DNA of 64,000 nucleotides from Notamacropus eugenii. Lineage: Eukaryota; Chordata; Mammalia; Diprotodontia; Macropodidae. The notes under the pieces are model-generated. The model did not search any database. It had not been told where the DNA came from and was given only the letters and a program-made list of their open reading frames with translations. The stretch covers positions 92,838,741-92,902,740 of the forward strand of contig NC_092879.1 in the NCBI RefSeq assembly GCF_028372415.1, given 5' to 3'. The translations under genes and the position numbers were made by a program. Shown piece by piece: positions 37,130 through 64,000 of the stretch; positions within the stretch are counted from its first letter, which is position 1, and each line of letters starts with the position of its first letter.

Positions 37130-37340
37130 GAGGGAAGAGAAAGATTCACTTAATAGAAATTTGCTTTATACCAAACTTAGTTGGAACACATCCAATGTTC
37201 CTGCAATTAAAATAATTGAATGCTCGTTATATCCCAAACCCTGTCATTGGAACTGTGGGAAGGAGGGGTCTAAAACATACAGGACAATTCTTGCCATCAG
37301 GGAGCTCACCAGAGAGATACGCTACTTTAAGGCAGGGCTC
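37130..37340 (-). mobile_element. Possible L2 3' tail, antisense
   Basis: 'tgccatcagggagctcacca' parallels the reverse of 'ttgagctccttgagggca'-type L2 ends. Weak. Confidence 0.35.
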
Positions 37341-38909
37341 CAAGTGCTCACTTTATGAACCCTTTGTAGAATGCTGAGGTTGACTGTCTTATCTGTCATC
37401 AGGTTGAGTAGGCCTCTCATTTGGGGACTTAGACTGAAACAAATTATCTGTGTCTTTGGAGTGTTAAGGGGCAGTAGGCAAGCTTGTGCATGGTAGGGCC
37501 AGCGTCTTTGGGAAGTTAGAATGGCCACTTCTGGGCAAGATTTTAGCCTGAAAGGGACTTAGCTTTGGCTTCCCATCTTAAAGAGTCTCAACGTTTGAAA
37601 AAAGTGAAAAGAAAGCCTTGAGGGGTGGGGGTAAGTGAGAGGCAATAGCTTCCCATTCTCTAGTTCTGTCTTCTATTTAAAATGTTCCCTTGACTGCACT
37701 GGGACTCTGGATGAGGAAGATTGACTTGGAGCAGAGCAGGGGAAGGAGGATAAAAAGGAGCACATCTCTCTTCCCAGGAGCTGAGTGAATCTGGAGGTGG
37801 GGGTAGGGGGGAGATGGAGATGCTGCTAGCCCTAACAGCTGAAAGAGTCAAACCCTTTCTTGGGGAAGGAAAAATATGAAATATTAAACTGGCATTAAAT
37901 ATTAACATCGAATTAATGAAAACACCAGAAACACTTCATTGGTGTAGGAAGGATTTTTTTCCGTCTTTAAAAATATGTTCTTTTGAAACTCAGTCTCTCC
38001 ATGTGTGCTCCCTTCAAAGGAGTCAGTAATGTGTGTACATGGGTAGCAATGACATCATGGAGGGCTCTTAAGTAGGCACGGGAAAGGTAAGGGAGTCCAA
38101 GGACAGTGTGTTGGACCTCATTGCCAGGTGTCAGATTTGCCCAAAGGGAAGAAAAAGTCCCAAAGAACCATGGAAAACTTCAGTATGTGTGTGGAGGGGA
38201 GTGGGGTAGGGGAGGGGGGGTGGAAACCATATGGCCTAGATTCTTCCACCATGTGTCTCCTCTAGAGTGCTTCTGGGTGAAGGGGTGGGGGTGGCACTGA
38301 TCTAGTGTGAGTGGAACAATTAAGAACGTTTGTTCTCCACTCCCTCCCCAACTGCCCTCTGAGGGAGGCTAGCCTCTGTGTCACTTTGTTAAGTCGCTTG
38401 GGTCATTCTGGTGGCCCGTACTTTGACTTCTCCGGCCTTCTAGTACCAGCTGATTACCCGAGCTGGGTCCCAGTTGAGCAGGCGCCATGGCTCAGGGCTA
38501 TTGCTGTCTCCAGAGCATTGTTCTCCAAGACTTCCAACAGGGCAGATTTGTACACTTGGCCCATCTGGAGCAGATCTCTAACAAGTGATGCTCTGTTGAA
38601 TCAGCTCATCTCCATAGTGTCCCTCCCCTCCCCATGCCCTCGGGCCGTGGCAGCCTGACACCCCATCGGACCCATCGGGAAGATTATCAAAGGGGTGGTC
38701 TCTAATTCTTCTCAAAAGAGAAATTTTCCTTGTGTGGCCTCATTGACTTCCACTACCTGGGCAGAAATGGGCAAGCTGCTTCTTTGCCTCCTAATTCAGC
38801 CCCTTCCTACTGGCCCGTTGTCCCCTATTGATTGCTCTCTACTTTCCCAGCTGCCCAGAGTTCTGGGTCAGCCACCTTTGATGGCACAGAACTGAGAGGA
38901 AGAGTAAGA

Positions 38910-39145
38910 ATGGCTGACTTCAGCGTTTTCTAAGTGCCTTACACAAATGCCCTCAGTTGTTCTTCATAACAGTTTGGAAGGTAGGGTTTATTATTATCTC
39001 CACTTTACAGATGGGGACATTGGGGCTAAGATGAGCTAAGTGACTTGTCCATGGTCTCATAGCTAGTGTAGTGGGATTCAAAGTCAGGTTTTCCAGACTC
39101 CAACCAAATCCAGAACTCTATCCCCCATGACTTGCTGCCATGCTG
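38910..39145 (-). mobile_element. MIR element
   Basis: 'taagtgccttacacaaatgc', 'ccactttacagatggggaca', 'taagtgacttgtccatggtc', then head text. Confidence 0.8.
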
Positions 39146-40773
39146 GGAGAGAGGCCCCTATAGCACTGGACGAGAAGAAACAGACAAACTCATTTGACCC
39201 CGGTGTGGAGAATGGAAGTCCGGCAGTGGACCTGCCTTTGGGATTTATTGACTTTGGAATTTGAACATGGTAGTAAAAGAGAGGGTATATGTGTCATTCC
39301 AAAAAACCCAATTGATTATGCCCAAAAAATGCCAAGGAATATTTATTGAGTTCACCTCTTCCAGCCAGTGTCTCAGTACTTTTCATCATATTCAGTCTTT
39401 TTTGCTCCCAGTTTTGCACATGCTATAGACTCCAAGGTGCTGGACCCATGCTGCCATGTGGGCTGATAGAGAGGTGGCAGAAATATAACCCTGAAGTGTG
39501 TTCTGTATACCTCATCCTCCTAGCTCTGGTACCATTCTCAGCTGCCACTAGATTAGGGGACCCCCAAAACTCCTAACAATGATACCCCCCTGCAGGTTGA
39601 CATGATCCTGTTGGCACAGCGTAGTAACCATTACATGCCATTCCTGCTCAGGAACCTTGGATGTCACTCTGTCCAGGACAGGGTTGGAATGTTGCTGTGA
39701 ACTCTTTGCCAAAAGGAGGGCATGATCTCAAGGTCTTAACTCATACCCAACAGCAGGAGATGAAGTCAGCAGCCAAGAGGCCAGGTGCATCTTTTGGTGA
39801 TGTCGGCACAAGGGAGGAGAGTTTTGGATATCAAAGAGTTTGGGTTTTGGAATAAAAAAGCAAACACAAAACTCTCCAAGGACAGTCTCTGTTTCCCACA
39901 ATTCCTAGGGTTTCAGGCACACGTTGACACAGGCCTGGTTTCTTATGCAAAGTTACAAGTGCCACTGGGTAAGATCAAGCAGTTCCTTGAAAAAATATTG
40001 CTTCTTTTTGGCAACTCAAAGCGACTGTCACCATGCTAGTTCTTAAGGGATAAAGGCCTTCAGGAACAGCAGATGAGCTAGGAGACTCCAGGAGTGTTAA
40101 ATGATGAGGCCTGTCTGGGTTGTCAAGATCAGATTTTTCCAGAAGTCTAGAGTACCACCCCCTTCTGTGCCTAGTGTTGGGTTCTCTAATGTTTGTGAAA
40201 ATCTCTCAGTTGATTACCCTAGTTCAATGCAAGACTTTCTAGTCATGTTCTGTGGTAAGTGGGTGGTGAAAAGGCTGTCAGCTTCCCTTCCTTCTATATG
40301 GGCACACTGTTCATTTCCATGCTTTAGGATGGGTAGGATGCACCATGTTCAGGTGATAAGGAAAGAGGACACAGCATCCCTGTAAGGCCATGCTGGGGTG
40401 AAGGTGGACTGGGATGAGATGACAGAGCCTATGGTTTTTAGCATTAGGGACCTGGGTATTCCCTTAATGGAGTGTTGGAAGATGAGCCTTTGGAACAGAA
40501 AGAAGACCTTATTAGCTAGTCCCAGGAAAAGTTAGGGCAGACCCTAACTTGAAGAGAGGATGAGTGAGTTTGGAACTTGGTTGAATTTGAAGAGATAAGC
40601 CACTTTTGTCACCATGCAGCAGCAACAGCAGCATATACCCATGTAACTAGTAGGCTGGTAGTTGGGTACTCTGGATGGGAGGTCAAGGAACTGTCCAAGT
40701 TTTGATGCAGGCTGACAGAAGGTGACAGCCTCGCCTCCCTCCTGGAGGCTTACCTGTGAGTGCCCTTCCCTCT

Positions 40774-63347
<22,574 letters not shown>

Positions 63348-64000
63348 TCCTTAGAGCAACTGATGCCCTTACCTTCTTCCCTTGCTTCAGAGGCAAGAGA
63401 GGAAAACCCCACTGGGAATGTCAAAAGTCAGACGCCCTCCTCCAACTTGGGCTGCCTAGACATAGCCTGTTTCCAAAGCCCAGGGACTTGGTCTGTCTTC
63501 TCCTCTCTTCCTCTTCTCTCTTCCTTCTTTCCTTCTCCTTGTTTTTCTTCTCTCCTCCCCTGTCCTCACTGGTTGGGGGCTACAATTGTCCTCATTTAGA
63601 TAATCATGTCATAGATGACTCTGCTTCGATGCCTTGGACTGCCAGGCTGGGGAGGGAGGGCCCTGGCTGCCTGGGAAGCTGGGAGGGATCCTCTTTGGGC
63701 AGCGATCACTCTCCGAACCCTGGAGAATCTTGGAGGGGAGGGAGGAGGGAGATTGGGAGGAAGATTTTTCCCTCCCTCCTACCTCCCCCCATATACACCC
63801 TCTGAAAGCAGCAATTTAAAGGCACAGTAGCCAGCAGCTGGAGTGGGGTTCAGAGCATGTCATTGTGTTGGGGAGGAGCTTGGACTGCTAAGGCTCAGCG
63901 CTGGGAGGTGTGCTAGGTGTTTCAATCCAGTCTCTAACTCTCCAGCCCTGAGAAATCCAAACAAGCTGTTTATTCTCCCCTTTTCTCAACAGCTTTCATT
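63348..64000 (-). promoter_or_regulatory. 5' flank and probable promoter region of GLRA4
   Basis: The 650 bases beyond the GLRA4 ATG. Not CpG-rich; holds CT/TTCC tracts (63490-63560) and G-rich runs (63640-63760). No TATA box or start site can be assigned confidently, and no further exon is seen before the window ends. Confidence 0.4.

Larger units (their letters stand above)
17750..40770. other. Gene-free interval between GLA and GLRA4
   Basis: About 23 kb with no exon of a recognisable gene on either strand. No hnRNP-H RRM, armadillo (ARMCX) or BEX/TCEAL-type reading frame was found. Filled by L1, L2, CR1/L3, MIR and hAT remnants. Repeat-poor blocks remain at roughly 26700-28070, 28150-29150, 31400-32300, 36000-37100 and 39600-40700 and could hold regulatory DNA, but nothing specific is seen in them by eye. 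Confidence 0.7.

Overview
The window is mammalian nuclear DNA, very probably from a marsupial X chromosome. The evidence is three recognisable host genes with GT-AG introns plus a repeat set typical of marsupials: tRNA-headed core-SINEs whose tails run through an 'aaatggcaaaccactcca' block and end in CAACAACAA, abundant MIR, L2, CR1/L3 and marsupial-type L1 pieces, and old hAT fragments. No Alu or other eutherian-specific repeat was seen. The species cannot be fixed from sequence alone.

Layout. 1-6650 is repeat-rich non-coding DNA with a ~360 bp minisatellite. 6700-7660 is a CpG island that opens into RPL36A (+, ribosomal protein eL42; coding exons 2-5 at 7710-8879, exon 1 uncertain). GLA (-, lysosomal alpha-galactosidase A, seven exons, 10331-17305) follows tail-to-tail and ends in its own CpG island, which carries a cluster of lysosomal-type E-boxes. 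From 17.7 to 40.7 kb there is a gene-free stretch full of L1, L2, MIR, CR1 and hAT remnants. GLRA4 (-, glycine receptor alpha-4, nine exons, 40774-63347) fills the rest, and its first exon lies 650 bp from the end.

The genes are not functionally linked: a ribosomal protein, a lysosomal hydrolase and a neuronal chloride channel. Order and orientation match human Xq22, but in human GLA and GLRA4 are separated by a megabase-scale block of ARMCX/BEX/TCEAL/GPRASP-type genes. Here only about 23 kb lies between them, which fits the ancestral therian arrangement.

Most notable: RPL36A keeps an open frame and good splice sites but differs from human at eight usually invariant residues, including a zinc-ligand cysteine, and has no clean ATG|GT first-exon junction. 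Its best first exon would add 25 residues, and the ATG of that exon sits in the loop of a perfect 16-bp inverted repeat. GLRA4, damaged in human, is fully open here. No new defence-like or mobile system was found.
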